From Poecilobothrus nobilitatus (taxonomy: Eukaryota; Arthropoda; Insecta; Diptera; Dolichopodidae): a stretch of 64,000 nt of DNA. Within the stretch, counting starts at the first letter, position 1. The number at the start of each line of letters is the position of its first letter. The translations under genes and the position numbers were made by a program. The notes under the pieces are model-generated. The model did no database searches. It was not told the DNA's origin and was given only the letters and a program-made list of their open reading frames with translations. Below are positions 15,001 to 25,617 of this stretch, in pieces. Location of the stretch: the NCBI GenBank assembly GCA_947095535.1, contig OX352773.1, positions 1-64,000 of the forward strand, read 5' to 3'.

Positions 15001-17776
15001 ATATTTATACTCGCAACATTTTAAATTTTAATAAAAGAAATAACAAAATTCATATATAAAGAACTTTGTTTTTTCATATAAAAAACTTCGACACTGACTA
15101 GTTAGTTGTTAACATACATAAAAAAAAAAGAAAATATATCTACCTATAAAGAAAATAAAAGTATTAAATTGAATTGGATTCGATCCTCGATAACACTTAT
15201 AAATATGTTGAACAGATTACAAACATAATCAAATTACAAATAAATAAATATAGAAATTAAAAATAAAATGTTCAATAACTTTTAGGGCAAGTTAAATATA
15301 TAATACATAAATACTACATATGTATGTATTATACATATATTTATACTCGCAACATTTTAAATTTTAATAAAAGAAATAACAAAATTCATATATAAAGAAC
15401 TTTGTTTTTTCATATAAAAAACTTCGACACTGACTAGTTAGTTGTTAACATACATAAAAAAAAAAGAAAATATATCTACCTATAAAGAAAATAAAAGCAT
15501 TAAATTGAATTGGATTCGATCCTCGATAACACTTATAAATATGTTGAACAGATTACAAACATAATCAAATTACAAATAAATAAATATAGAAATTAAAAAT
15601 AAAATGTTCAATAACTTTTAGGGCAAGTTAAATATATAATACATAAATACTACATATGTATGTATTATACATATATTTATACTCGCAACATTTTAAATTT
15701 TAATAAAAGAAATAACAAAATTCATATATAAAGAACTTTGTTTTTTCATATAAAAAACTTCGACACTGACTAGTTAGTTGTTAACATACATAAAAAAAAA
15801 AGAAAATATATCTACCTATAAAGAAAATAAAAGTATTAAATTGAATTGGATTCGATCCTCGATAACACTTATAAATATGTTGAACAGATTACAAACATAA
15901 TCAAATTACAAATAAATAAATATAGAAATTAAAAATAAAATGTTCAATAACTTTTAGGGCAAGTTAAATATATAATACATAAATACTACATATGTATGTA
16001 TTATACATATATTTATACTCGCAACATTTTAAATTTTAATAAAAGAAATAACAAAATTCATATATAAAGAACTTTGTTTTTTCATATAAAAAACTTCGAC
16101 ACTGACTAGTTAGTTGTTAACATACATAAAAAAAAAAGAAAATATATCTACCTATAAAGAAAATAAAAGCATTAAATTGAATTGGATTCGATCCTCGATA
16201 ACACTTATAAATATGTTGAACAGATTACAAACATAATCAAATTACAAATAAATAAATATAGAAATTAAAAATAAAATGTTCAATAACTTTTAGGGCAAGT
16301 TAAATATATAATACATAAATACTACATATGTATGTATTATACATATATTTATACTCGCAACATTTTAAATTTTAATAAAAGAAATAACAAAATTCATATA
16401 TAAAGAACTTTGTTTTTTCATATAAAAAACTTCGACACTGACTAGTTAGTTGTTAACATACATAAAAAAAAAAGAAAATATATCTACCTATAAAGAAAAT
16501 AAAAGTATTAAATTGAATTGGATTCGATCCTCGATAACACTTATAAATATGTTGAACAGATTACAAACATAATCAAATTACAAATAAATAAATATAGAAA
16601 TTAAAAATAAAATGTTCAATAACTTTTAGGGCAAGTTAAATATATAATACATAAATACTACATATGTATGTATTATACATATATTTATACTCGCAACATT
16701 TTAAATTTTAATAAAAGAAATAACAAAATTCATATATAAAGAACTTTGTTTTTTCATATAAAAAACTTCGACACTGACTAGTTAGTTGTTAACATACATA
16801 AAAAAAAAAGAAAATATATCTACCTATAAAGAAAATAAAAGCATTAAATTGAATTGGATTCGATCCTCGATAACACTTATAAATATGTTGAACAGATTAC
16901 AAACATAATCAAATTACAAATAAATAAATATAGAAATTAAAAATAAAATGTTCAATAACTTTTAGGGCAAGTTAAATATATAATACATAAATACTACATA
17001 TGTATGTATTATACATATATTTATACTCGCAACATTTTAAATTTTAATAAAAGAAATAACAAAATTCATATATAAAGAACTTTGTTTTTTCATATAAAAA
17101 ACTTCGACACTGACTAGTTAGTTGTTAACATACATAAAAAAAAAAGAAAATATATCTACCTATAAAGAAAATAAAAGTATTAAATTGAATTGGATTCGAT
17201 CCTCGATAACACTTATAAATATGTTGAACAGATTACAAACATAATCAAATTACAAATAAATAAATATAGAAATTAAAAATAAAATGTTCAATAACTTTTA
17301 GGGCAAGTTAAATATATAATACATAAATACTACATATGTATGTATTATACATATATTTATACTCGCAACATTTTAAATTTTAATAAAAGAAATAACAAAA
17401 TTCATATATAAAGAACTTTGTTTTTTCATATAAAAAACTTCGACACTGACTAGTTAGTTGTTAACATACATAAAAAAAAAAGAAAATATATCTACCTATA
17501 AAGAAAATAAAAGCATTAAATTGAATTGGATTCGATCCTCGATAACACTTATAAATATGTTGAACAGATTACAAACATAATCAAATTACAAATAAATAAA
17601 TATAGAAATTAAAAATAAAATGTTCAATAACTTTTAGGGCAAGTTAAATATATAATACATAAATACTACATATGTATGTATTATACATATATTTATACTC
17701 GCAACATTTTAAATTTTAATAAAAGAAATAACAAAATTCATATATAAAGAACTTTGTTTTTTCATATAAAAAACTT
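1..17776. repeat. 336-bp satellite DNA array, 53 units
   Basis: Fifty-two full units and one partial unit follow head to tail without interruption. Units start at 1, 337, 672, 1008 and so on, and the last starts at 17470. The period is 336 bp, or 335 bp in units 2, 11 and 14, where an A-run has 9 rather than 10 residues. The only other variation I see is one T/C site at unit position 45. The unit is strongly AT-rich, has no open reading frame above 60 codons, and contains a partly palindromic block around ACATATGTATGT. The array starts at the window edge and so probably continues to the left. It stops abruptly inside unit 53, about 307 bp into the unit, where ACTT is followed by unrelated ATCCACCCCC. 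Such uniformity indicates recent amplification or strong homogenisation. Confidence 0.98.
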
Positions 17777-17797
17777 ATCCACCCCCACCCAATTGCA

Positions 17798-18901
17798 AGA
17801 AGTAATGAAGCGAAGATTAAAGGTATCTATCTGTAAAGTTAAAAATCATTTATATTAAAAATCCTATTACCTGGCGCCTAATCTATCCTATCCTATAAAG
17901 TTTGTAATAAACTACTTATAACTAGTAATAATATCTACTACTAATCCCTATACCAATAACAAAAAATCTTAAAACACTATATATAATAAAAATTCTAAAG
18001 ATCACCTACGAATTATAAAGTTTGAAATAAAAAATAAAATAAATTTGTAACTAACCTTAATTATATGTTTTTTATATGGTTTCATTTTTTTTTAGTTATT
18101 TATTTACTTTATTATTTTATTTTTTTTATTTATTATATATTAACTTGTCAATGTCGGCTTATTTATTTATTTGTCATTCATTCTATCACATTTTTTATTA
18201 TGTTTGGAATCTGTTTAATAAATATATGAGTGTTGAATGGTGCGGAGTAAAGTGTACAGGTTTTGAAAGCGCGATCAATGTTGATCGAGTCCAATTCAAT
18301 TGATTTTTTTTTTTTTGTAACTCTATTCATCAATAGTTTTTGAATAAAATAATTTGTATGTATGTCGGTTTAGTGGTTTGTTCGGTTGTATGGTGCGGAA
18401 TAAAGTGTACAGGTTTTGAAAGCGTGAGCAATATTGATCGAGTCCAAACAAATTGATATTTTTTTTTTTAACTCTATTCATCAATAATTTTTGAATAAAA
18501 TATTTTGTATGTATGTAGGTTTAGTCGTTTATTCGGTTGTATGGTGCGGAGTAAAGTGTACAGGTTTTGAAAGAGCGTGAAATGTTTATCGAGTCCAATT
18601 AATATAAAATTTTTTTTTTTATTTAACTCTATTCACCAATAGTTTTAGAATAAAATATTTTGTATGTACATACATATGTATTTAAAAACTTAATTTTCTA
18701 TTCACTTATCATATTTACATTATAATTAAAAATAAATTAGTATTTTAGTGAATGTTGTTTTTGTTTAGTATAGGTATTATACAAATTTAAAATTTGTTTT
18801 TTTATTTTGTATATTGATTAGGCGTCAGGTTATAGAATTTTTAATATGAATGATTTATAACTTTACAGATAGATACCTTTAATCTTCGGTTCATTACTTC
18901 C
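17798..18901. repeat. Inverted-repeat unit flanking tRNA-like repeats
   Basis: An arm of about 85 bp at 17798-17883 is matched in reverse complement at 18815-18901, with roughly 90% identity by eye. Shared words include AAAGGTATCTATCTGTAAAG. The 930-bp interior holds three tandem family-E repeats. The unit begins 21 bp after the satellite ends, so it is either a foldback-type transposon or a rearranged array boundary. No transposase is encoded. Confidence 0.75.
18060..18680 (+). repeat. tRNA-like repeat family E, three tandem copies
   Basis: Three tandem copies with a period of about 151-153 bp start at 18238, 18390 and 18542, each with TGGTGCGGARTAAAGTGTAC. The lead-in at 18100-18237 (AACTTGTC...GTCGG, TATTTATTTATTTGTCATT, then TTATGTTTGGAATCTGTT) is the part shared with dispersed copies at 41780, 43252 and 45240. 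TGGTGCRGAGG resembles a polymerase III A box. About 33 nt further on is a B-box/T-arm-like stretch followed by a poly-T tract, as in a decayed tRNA gene or tRNA-derived SINE head. No acceptor stem can be closed, so a functional tRNA is unlikely. Confidence 0.65.
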
Positions 18902-19018
18902 GAGCACATATAGTCATAAGTTGCAAGAAGCCGCCGTATCTTGCGTACTGGAAGTCGGACCGACATGATTTAAAAAATGTACTCCCTGATTTTGTTGTAG
19001 AATTAAATTATAGGAAAA
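18681..19018. other. Gene-free spacer with a short dispersed repeat
   Basis: Apart from the right inverted-repeat arm at 18815-18901, this stretch holds an approximately 85-bp sequence at 18915-19000 (AAGTTGCAAGAAGCCGCCG...) that recurs in reverse complement at 32735-32815. Both sites lie beside family-E-like sequence, so this is probably another part of the same repeat family. No coding potential is visible. Confidence 0.5.
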
Positions 19019-20775
19019 AAAATAAAAAAGCTCGCCTTTAAGTCTACCCAAAAAAACAGCCCCCAAAAACTAATGTGCCACTTTTTGGTACTTTTCTTAG
19101 TTTTAGCACATTTCCAAAAAAATTTTGAAAAAATGTGTCTATTAGTTTCACTTTGTCCGTTTGTCCGTCCGCCCATCCATCTGTTTACAAAACTTCTACA
19201 CCGTTAAAGATAGAGAAAGAAAATTTTAACCGCGGGTAGCTCTCATAAAAAAAATATTGTTGTAGAACAACTTTTTCATGTAGCCCTCTCCATTACGGAG
19301 CTACAGCCCCTCAAACTTTAAAAAAGCCCCATTTTTACATTCGTATATCTTATAGTTCTACTTAACATCTTTTCAATCTGAAAACGCTATTCGACAGGAA
19401 TTTTTTTTATCTTTGTAAATCAATATCAAAATTATACATTTTTTTTTAAATTTAGTATTTAAATGTACACTAAAATAAAATATGTATAAACATGACATTA
19501 GGAATTTATAGAAAAATGTAATCAAATGACAATAGAATTTTTAGATAGGAACTTGAAATTTTGAGACAAGAAAGAACTTTTAGAATTAGTACAAGTTTTC
19601 TCAGAAATACATAATATATGTTTTTTGTATATGCTTTTTGTATATTTATTACATATATGGTTTTTAGCACATTTCCAAAAAAATTTTGAAAAAATGTGCT
19701 TATTAGTTTCACTCTGATTTCAATCTGAAAACGTCATTCGACAGGTATTTTTTTTATCTTTGTAAATTAATATCAAAATTATACAATTTTTTTAAATTTA
19801 GTATTTAAATTTAATGTATTTAAATGTGAAAACCAAATTTTGCATGATTTTTCTACTTTCATAACTCCGGCACGCTTCTCGATAGAAGCTTGAAATTTTG
19901 AGGCAAGAAAGAACTTTTAAAATTAGTATAGGTTTGCTCAGAAAATTTTTTCGGACCGCCCCCTGTTTATGAGCTATTAGGGCTTAAAAATTGAAAATTT
20001 GCTATTTTTAAACACCTGTAACTTAGGAACCTGTACACATTTTACTTCTGCAAGATGTAAAAATTAAAGCTACAGTACTATATTTTTACGTGTGTTAAAG
20101 GTTTATTTTAGTTGTAAAGGGTTCCAAAGTTGCAGCTCTTCAAAATTGCGAAAAAGCCCCATTTTCAGATGTATATATCTCGGGCTCTGCGTAATAGTTT
20201 TGCAATCTAAAACCGGCAGAAGATCGAAAATTTTATTATCTATATAAAACAATACCAAAATTATGTAATATTTTGTAATTTACGATTTAAATTTACCGTT
20301 ATGTAAAAACCACATTTTGCATGAAATTTCTTTTTTCATAACTCCGGCACCTCTTCAGATAGGAACCTGAAATTTTGAGACAAGAAAGAACTTTTAGAAT
20401 TAGTATAAGTTTCCTCAGAAAATTTTTTGGTAACACCCCCTCTTTAAGAGTTATTACGCCTCAAAAATTGAAAATTTGCTATTTTTAGACACCTGTAACT
20501 TAGGCACCTGTAAAAATTTTTCTTCGGCAAGATATGAAAATTAAAGATTTAATAATATCTTTTTACGTGTGTTAACGGCTTTTCTTAGTTATTAGTTATA
20601 TAGGATTCCGGACTTCCGGCCCCTCAAAATTTCAAAAATGTCATATTTTCACATTTTTTCTTATTACATGAAATTTTCAAATTTTTGTGTAAGTCACACT
20701 TCTAAACAGTTTGTATTGAGTTTTGGAAATGTGCGCTTTTAAAAACCGTTGGTTTACATTCTACCTTGTTCTGTA
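19019..20775 (+). mobile_element. DINE-1-like element, 5'-truncated, internally duplicated
   Basis: The sequence has the GTCCGTTTGTCCGTCCGCCC head and the CGGGTAGCTCTC and TACGGAGCTACAGCCCC blocks of the family, but it lacks the TATACCC 5' hairpin. It contains two nested diverged duplications. A block near 19373 recurs near 19717 (ATTCGACAGG). A block with TTTTGCATGATTT at 19826 recurs at 20302, a period of 476 bp. The end near ACCTTGTTCTG resembles the CTTGTTT end of such elements. No coding capacity is seen. A reverse-orientation relative lies at 34225-34850. Confidence 0.65.
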
Positions 20776-20788
20776 TATGCTTTTATTA

Positions 20789-21699
20789 TACCCGTATGAA
20801 CTATGTTCAAGGGTATAATAAATTTGCCATTACGTTTGTGACACCTTAAAGGAGTCGAGCTAGATATAGTGTCAAAGGTATGGATCGGCTCAGAATCGAA
20901 TTCTGAGTCGATTAAGCCATGTACGTCCGTCCGTCCGCACGATAACTCAAAAAATAAATGAGCTAGGAGGCTGAAATTGTTTTTACGTCACTTTTGCAAA
21001 ATTGTTAGTTTTGCTATTTAAATCCAACATTTTCGGTCGGCGGGTTCGAGTAGCTGCCATACAACTTCTATCTTTATATAGAAATAACTCAGTATCTATT
21101 CAAACTAGCTTTCTGAAATTTCGCAAATGATTATCAAGTTTTATGGCAACAACTTCTGTAAAATTTGCTTGTGGTGGTGCGGCGAGTTTGGGTAGCTGCT
21201 ATACAACTTCTCCGTTTAAATGAGAATAACTCAGTGTCTATTGAAGCTAGCTTTCTGAAATTTCGCAAATGATTATCAAGTTTTATGGCAACAACTTCTG
21301 TAAAATTTGCTTGTGGTGGTGCGGCGAGTTCGGGTAGCTGCTATACAACTTCTCCGTTTAAATGAGAATAACTCAGTGTCTATTAAAGCTAGCTATCTGA
21401 AATTTAGTGAAAAAGTGTCGAGTTGCATGCCAAAAACTTTTGTAAAATTTGATTGGTCTAAAGCAGCTGGTTCAGGATTCTTGCATTTCTTGGAACTTAA
21501 TGAAGCTAGACGCAATAGATTCGGGTAGCTGTCATACAACTCCACAATTTACATAAATATATCTCTGTAGTTCGGTACTAAAACATCTGAATGTTTTTAA
21601 AAGATGATCAAGTTTTATAGAAACAGGATACATTACGTTCATACGGGTATCCCAGAGTTGACACAGTCTACTCTACTGCACTATTCCTCGTTTTTTTTT
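20789..21699 (+). mobile_element. DINE-1-like (Helentron-type) element, subfamily B
   Basis: The 5' end is a hairpin in which TATACCC pairs with GGGTATA around GAAC-TAT-GTTC. It is followed by GAGTCGATTAAGCCATG and GTCCGTCCGTCCG, the diagnostic head of INE-1/DINE-1 elements. ATACCCGTATGAAC at 20788-20801 is repeated exactly inverted at 21637-21650, giving the subterminal inverted repeat. The element ends in TATTCCTCGTTTTTTTTT. The centre has about three tandem units of 142 bp (CGGCGRGTT anchors at 21038, 21180 and 21322). It has no coding capacity, as expected for a non-autonomous element mobilised in trans. The target was apparently a TATATGCTTTTAT-type AT-rich repeat, found on both sides. 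Confidence 0.85.
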
Positions 21700-21984
21700 T
21701 ATTTTATTATATGCTTTTATATTAACTCATGAGTGTTGTAGTTACATATTTGTTTTTGCAATTTCGGAATGTATAATTTGTACTTTGCCAAGTAATGCAG
21801 CAAATAAAAAGAAAAAAAGTTGTTATTTGTAATTTATATACAAAAACAATTTTATGTTTCCATCCGGAATCGTACCTGTACACTACAATGCCAGAGTCAG
21901 GCACACTAAATATGTACTAATAAGAAGAAATAAAGAAACACTATAAAAATATTTTGTAACTAAATGAAGCTAACTTAATGTAAA
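21700..21984 (+). other. Repeat-derived spacer duplicated at 29083-29367
   Basis: The stretch begins with ATATGCTTTTATATTAACTC, the lead-in seen in family E, and then has no tRNA-like part. The whole stretch is nearly identical to 29083-29367. The short minus-strand open frame within it is not supported as a gene. Confidence 0.55.
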
Positions 21985-23545
21985 CGAGGAAGAATACAGT
22001 TGACTTTGTCAACTCTTAGATACCCGTACGAACCGTTAGTATGTTCACAGCCTGTCACTCTGCTTACAATATTATTTTTTTAATATTTTAGTATTTTAAA
22101 ATAATTTGGGTGAATTTTATAATTTCTAGAACTATGGGTTGTACATATATTCAAACTATATGTTTATATGTACATTCTTCAAAAGCAGATTCTAACCTTC
22201 CACATAACGATTATCAATCCAAAACTTTTTCAAATATTCTATAATACCATTTAATACTAAGCGGTAAATGTATATTAAATTTACTAAGTACAAAACAGTA
22301 AATATAATTTTAAATATTATATTATATTATATTTAAATATTCCATTGACAGAATAATTTCTTATAAGTACAATAAAATACATATATGTATGTAAATACGG
22401 CGCTATATAATATACATCTATACTCTTATCATTCATTCACCAGTGACATATACGATATGTAAATAAACATGATATTATATAAGTATATATATCAATATCA
22501 TATAAATAAAAATTCTTCAAGCAACCGTTATGTTGTTTATTTAATTACATTTTTATGTACTACGCATTATATCCTCAACAATTTCAAATTATCGAGTACA
22601 ACAAAATGGAAAAAATTCGTTAAAGAAATTTGTTAGAAAATTTGAAAAAATCAAGTAACACTTTCGTCAATTATAAAGTAACCCTATATTATTAAAACAA
22701 ATTGTTAACAGAAATAAAAGTATAATGTTGAAGCTTTAATTTTTGTGTATTACTTCAAAAAAATTTTAACAGGTATTCAAGTTACAGGTGTTTAAAAATA
22801 GGAAATTTTCAGTTTTTGACCCCTTACAACTCCTAAACGGGGGGTGATACAAAAAAAATTTCTGAAATGACTCATACTTATTTTCAAAGAACTAACTTCT
22901 GTCAAAATTTCAAGTTTCCAACTTAAACCATTTAGAAGATGGAAGGGTTAAAGAATTTTGCAAAATTTGAGTTTCGCATAACGGTAAATTAAGACACCGT
23001 GTGCCAAAAATATATATTTATTGTATATATACTTTTAAAGCTAATGAAAGTAGTAATCGTTTGCCGTTTTCAAAATGAAGATATACCTTATACAACTTGT
23101 GCTATAACAATTTAAATATAGAGCTTTTTTGAACCTTTGGGAAGCTGTAGCTCCGTAACGGGTGGGGCTACAAAAAAAAGTTATTAAAAATAAAATTAAT
23201 ATTTTTGTGAGATCTATCAGTAGTTAAAATTTCATAGCTCTATTGCAAAAAAAATGTGGAGATTTAAAAGTTAGGTGTTCGAGAGCTACCCTAAGGCTTG
23301 GTCCAAACTCAACCAAAAAAAATAGGGAACCTACAAATTACTCCCAAAATATTTTGTGTAAATTTCAAGATTCTAGCTTTCTTAGTTTTTGAGTTAGCGT
23401 GCTGACGGACGGACATGGCTCAAAAGTCTTAGAATTTTTTTCTGATCCGATCCATACCTTTGAAGGTATATCTAGCTCGCTTATTTCGAGGTGTTACAAA
23501 CGGAGGAGTAATTTTATAATACCCGATCCTATCGTACGGGTATAA
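21985..23545 (-). mobile_element. DINE-1-like element, subfamily A, full length (copy A1)
   Basis: On the minus strand this starts with TATACCCGTACGAT..., which folds as a hairpin with GGGTAT. It continues with ACACCTCGAAATAAGCGAGC, a shortened GTCCGTCCG-type head (GTCCGTCCGTCAG), and about 1.4 kb of non-coding body. The minus-strand 3' end is GGGTATCTAAG followed by a perfect 7-bp hairpin (AGTTGAC, loop AAA, GTCAACT; plus-strand 21998-22014) and then TTCTTCCTCG. A terminal GGGTAT plus hairpin is characteristic of INE-1/HINE elements. The duplicated locus at 29365 lacks this element, which fixes both ends. Confidence 0.88.
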
Positions 23546-23684
23546 ATATGGATGGATAGTAATAAGAATTTGTCATGCAAGAAAAAGATAGAATCAAAAA
23601 ATTATAATCGTAATTTTAAGGAATTTGTGTACGATAAATTAAATAAGGCAATAAATAAAGACAAAATATCTTAAAAATTTCTTT

Positions 23685-23792
23685 CTAAGCCGATCCATAC
23701 CTTTGACACTATATCTAGCTCGACTCCTTTAAGGTCTCACAAACGTAATGGCAAATTTATTATATTCTTGAACATAGTTCATACGGGTATAA
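23685..23792 (-). mobile_element. Subfamily B 5'-end fragment
   Basis: This is the reverse complement of the first ~105 bp of the element at 20789: GTTCATACGGGTATA, GTCTCACAAACGTAATGGC and GCTCGACTCCTTTAAGG are recognisable. It abuts a plus-strand subfamily A copy. A near-identical fragment lies at 29508-29612. Confidence 0.75.
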
Positions 23793-23810
23793 AAAGGGTA
23801 CAAGTTCTTT

Positions 23811-24965
23811 ATACCCGTACGATAAGTATCGAGTATAATAAAGCTACTCCTCCGTTTGTAACACCTCGAAATAAGCGAGCTAGATATACTTTCAAAGGTA
23901 TGGATCGGATCAGAATCAAATTCTGAGTCGATTAAGCAAAAAACTAAGAAAGCTAGAATCTTGAAATTTACACAAAATATTCTGGGAGCAATTTGCAGGT
24001 TCCCTATTTTTTTTGGTTGAGTTCCGACCAAAACTTCGGGTAGATCCCGAACAACTATCTTTTAAATCTCCACAATTTTTTTGAAATAGAGCCATGAAAT
24101 TTTAACTGCTCATAGATATCATAAAAATATTAATTTTATGATTATATTAATTTTTCTGTAGCCCCTCCCGTTAAAGAGTTACAGCCCCCCAAAGTTCGAA
24201 AAATCTCTATATTTAAATTATTATAAAACAAGCTCTATAAGATATATCTTCAATCAGAAAATTCCAAACGATAGGTGCTATTATGAGCTCTACAAGCATG
24301 TTTATAATAAATATATACTTGTACTATACGGTGTCTTAATCTACCGTTATGTGAAACTGAATTATTGCAAAATTCTTTAACCCTTCTATCTTCTAAACGG
24401 TTTAAGTGGAAAACTTGAAATTTTGACAGATGTTAGATCTTTAAAAATAAGTATGAGTCATTTCAGAAATATTTTTTGTATCACCCTCCGCTTAGGAGCT
24501 GTAAGGGGTCAAAAACTGAAAATTTACTATTTTTAAATAGCTGTAACTTGAACACCTGTTAAAATTTTGTTGAAGTAATACATAAAAATTAAAGCTTCAA
24601 CATTATACTCTTATTTCTGTTAATAACTTTTTTTAATAATATAGGGTTGCTTTATAATTGACGAAAGTGTTACTTGATTTTTTAAAATTTTCTAACAAAT
24701 TTCTTTAACGAATTTTTTGTATTTTGTTTTACTCGATAATTTGAAATTATTGAGGATATAATGCGTAGTACAAAAAAATGTAAATAAATAAACAACATAA
24801 CAGTTGCTTGAAAAATTTTTATTTATATGATATTGATATACATACATACTTATATAATATCATATTTATTTACATATCGTATATGTCACTGATGAATGAA
24901 TGATAAGATATTATATAGCGCCGTATTTACATACATATATGTATGTATTTTATTGTACTTATAAG
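23811..24965 (+). mobile_element. DINE-1-like subfamily A copy, 3'-truncated
   Basis: The 5' hairpin is intact (ATACCCGTACGATAAGTATC), followed by the ACACCTCGAAATAAGCGAGC block, CTGAGTCGATTAAGC and the body (TAGCCCCTCCCGTTAAAGAG). It stops near TATTTTATTGTACTTATAAG and never reaches the GGGTAT terminal hairpin. The open frames on the minus strand here (for example 23729-24031) are non-genic readings of the element. It is duplicated at 29631-30720. Confidence 0.85.
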
Positions 24966-25390
24966 AAATTATTCTATGCAAATAAATAAACAACATAACG
25001 GTTGTAAAATAAAATGTAAATAAATAAACAACATAAGGGTTGCTTGAAGAACTTTTATTTATATGATATTGATATACTTACATACTTATATATTATCATG
25101 TTTATTTATTTTATTTTATTTTTATTTTATTTTAATTACCAAAGCAAGGTATGTACATGTTTAAAAAAAAAAAATTGATATTGAAAATATGATTGCAATT
25201 CTTAATGACTAATTAATATGTATAATATTAAAAATATATTTCAGACTTAAAAAATAGAAGTTATACAATACAAAATTTGATTACCTACGTAAAAACTTAA
25301 ATTCTTAAGTAAACTTTATAATTCTTAATGATATGTAAGTATGTAAACAATAATTAGTACTACTAAAAAGAAAAATAAAATAAAAATACA
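24966..25390. other. AT-rich spacer, part of a segmental duplication
   Basis: The ATAAACAACATAA..GTTGCTTGAAGAA tail occurs twice, followed by a 260-bp stretch beginning ATTACCAAAGCAAGGTATG. The latter is repeated nearly exactly at 30745-30990. No gene is visible. The stretch ends in an A-rich AAATAAAATAAAAATA motif, which is also the breakpoint of the second copy. Confidence 0.6.
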
Positions 25391-25617
25391 CAGTCTTGCT
25401 TTATTTGTCATAGAATACAGACGCTTTTTTTAATTATTTAAAAAATAAAAAAAAAACATTAAAGTCAATTTTTGTTATTATTTTTTTTTGTTTTCATAAA
25501 AAATTAAATAAAAAAAAAAATTACTCTTATAATAGTTTTTAAAATCAGAAATTTTTATTGTCAATCAGTTATTTATTGTATAAAATCAGTTTGCAGAAAA
25601 AAAATAAAAAACTTATT

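Noticed and set aside
1..17776. CRISPR-like or gene-array interpretation of the repeats
   Set aside because: The units are contiguous with no variable spacers and no coding frames, so it is ordinary satellite structure in a eukaryotic context.
18076..18303. 75-codon frame starting with a hydrophobic stretch
   Set aside because: It is the T-rich lead-in of the tRNA-like repeat read as Phe/Leu/Tyr, and other copies do not keep the frame.
21307..21528. 73-codon frame present identically at 28690-28911
   Set aside because: The conservation comes from a recent segmental duplication, and the frame spans the 142-bp core units of a non-coding element.
23729..24031. 100- and 120-codon minus-strand frames at 23729 and 29551
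   Set aside because: They are reverse readings across two DINE-1-like ends and differ by indels between the two copies.
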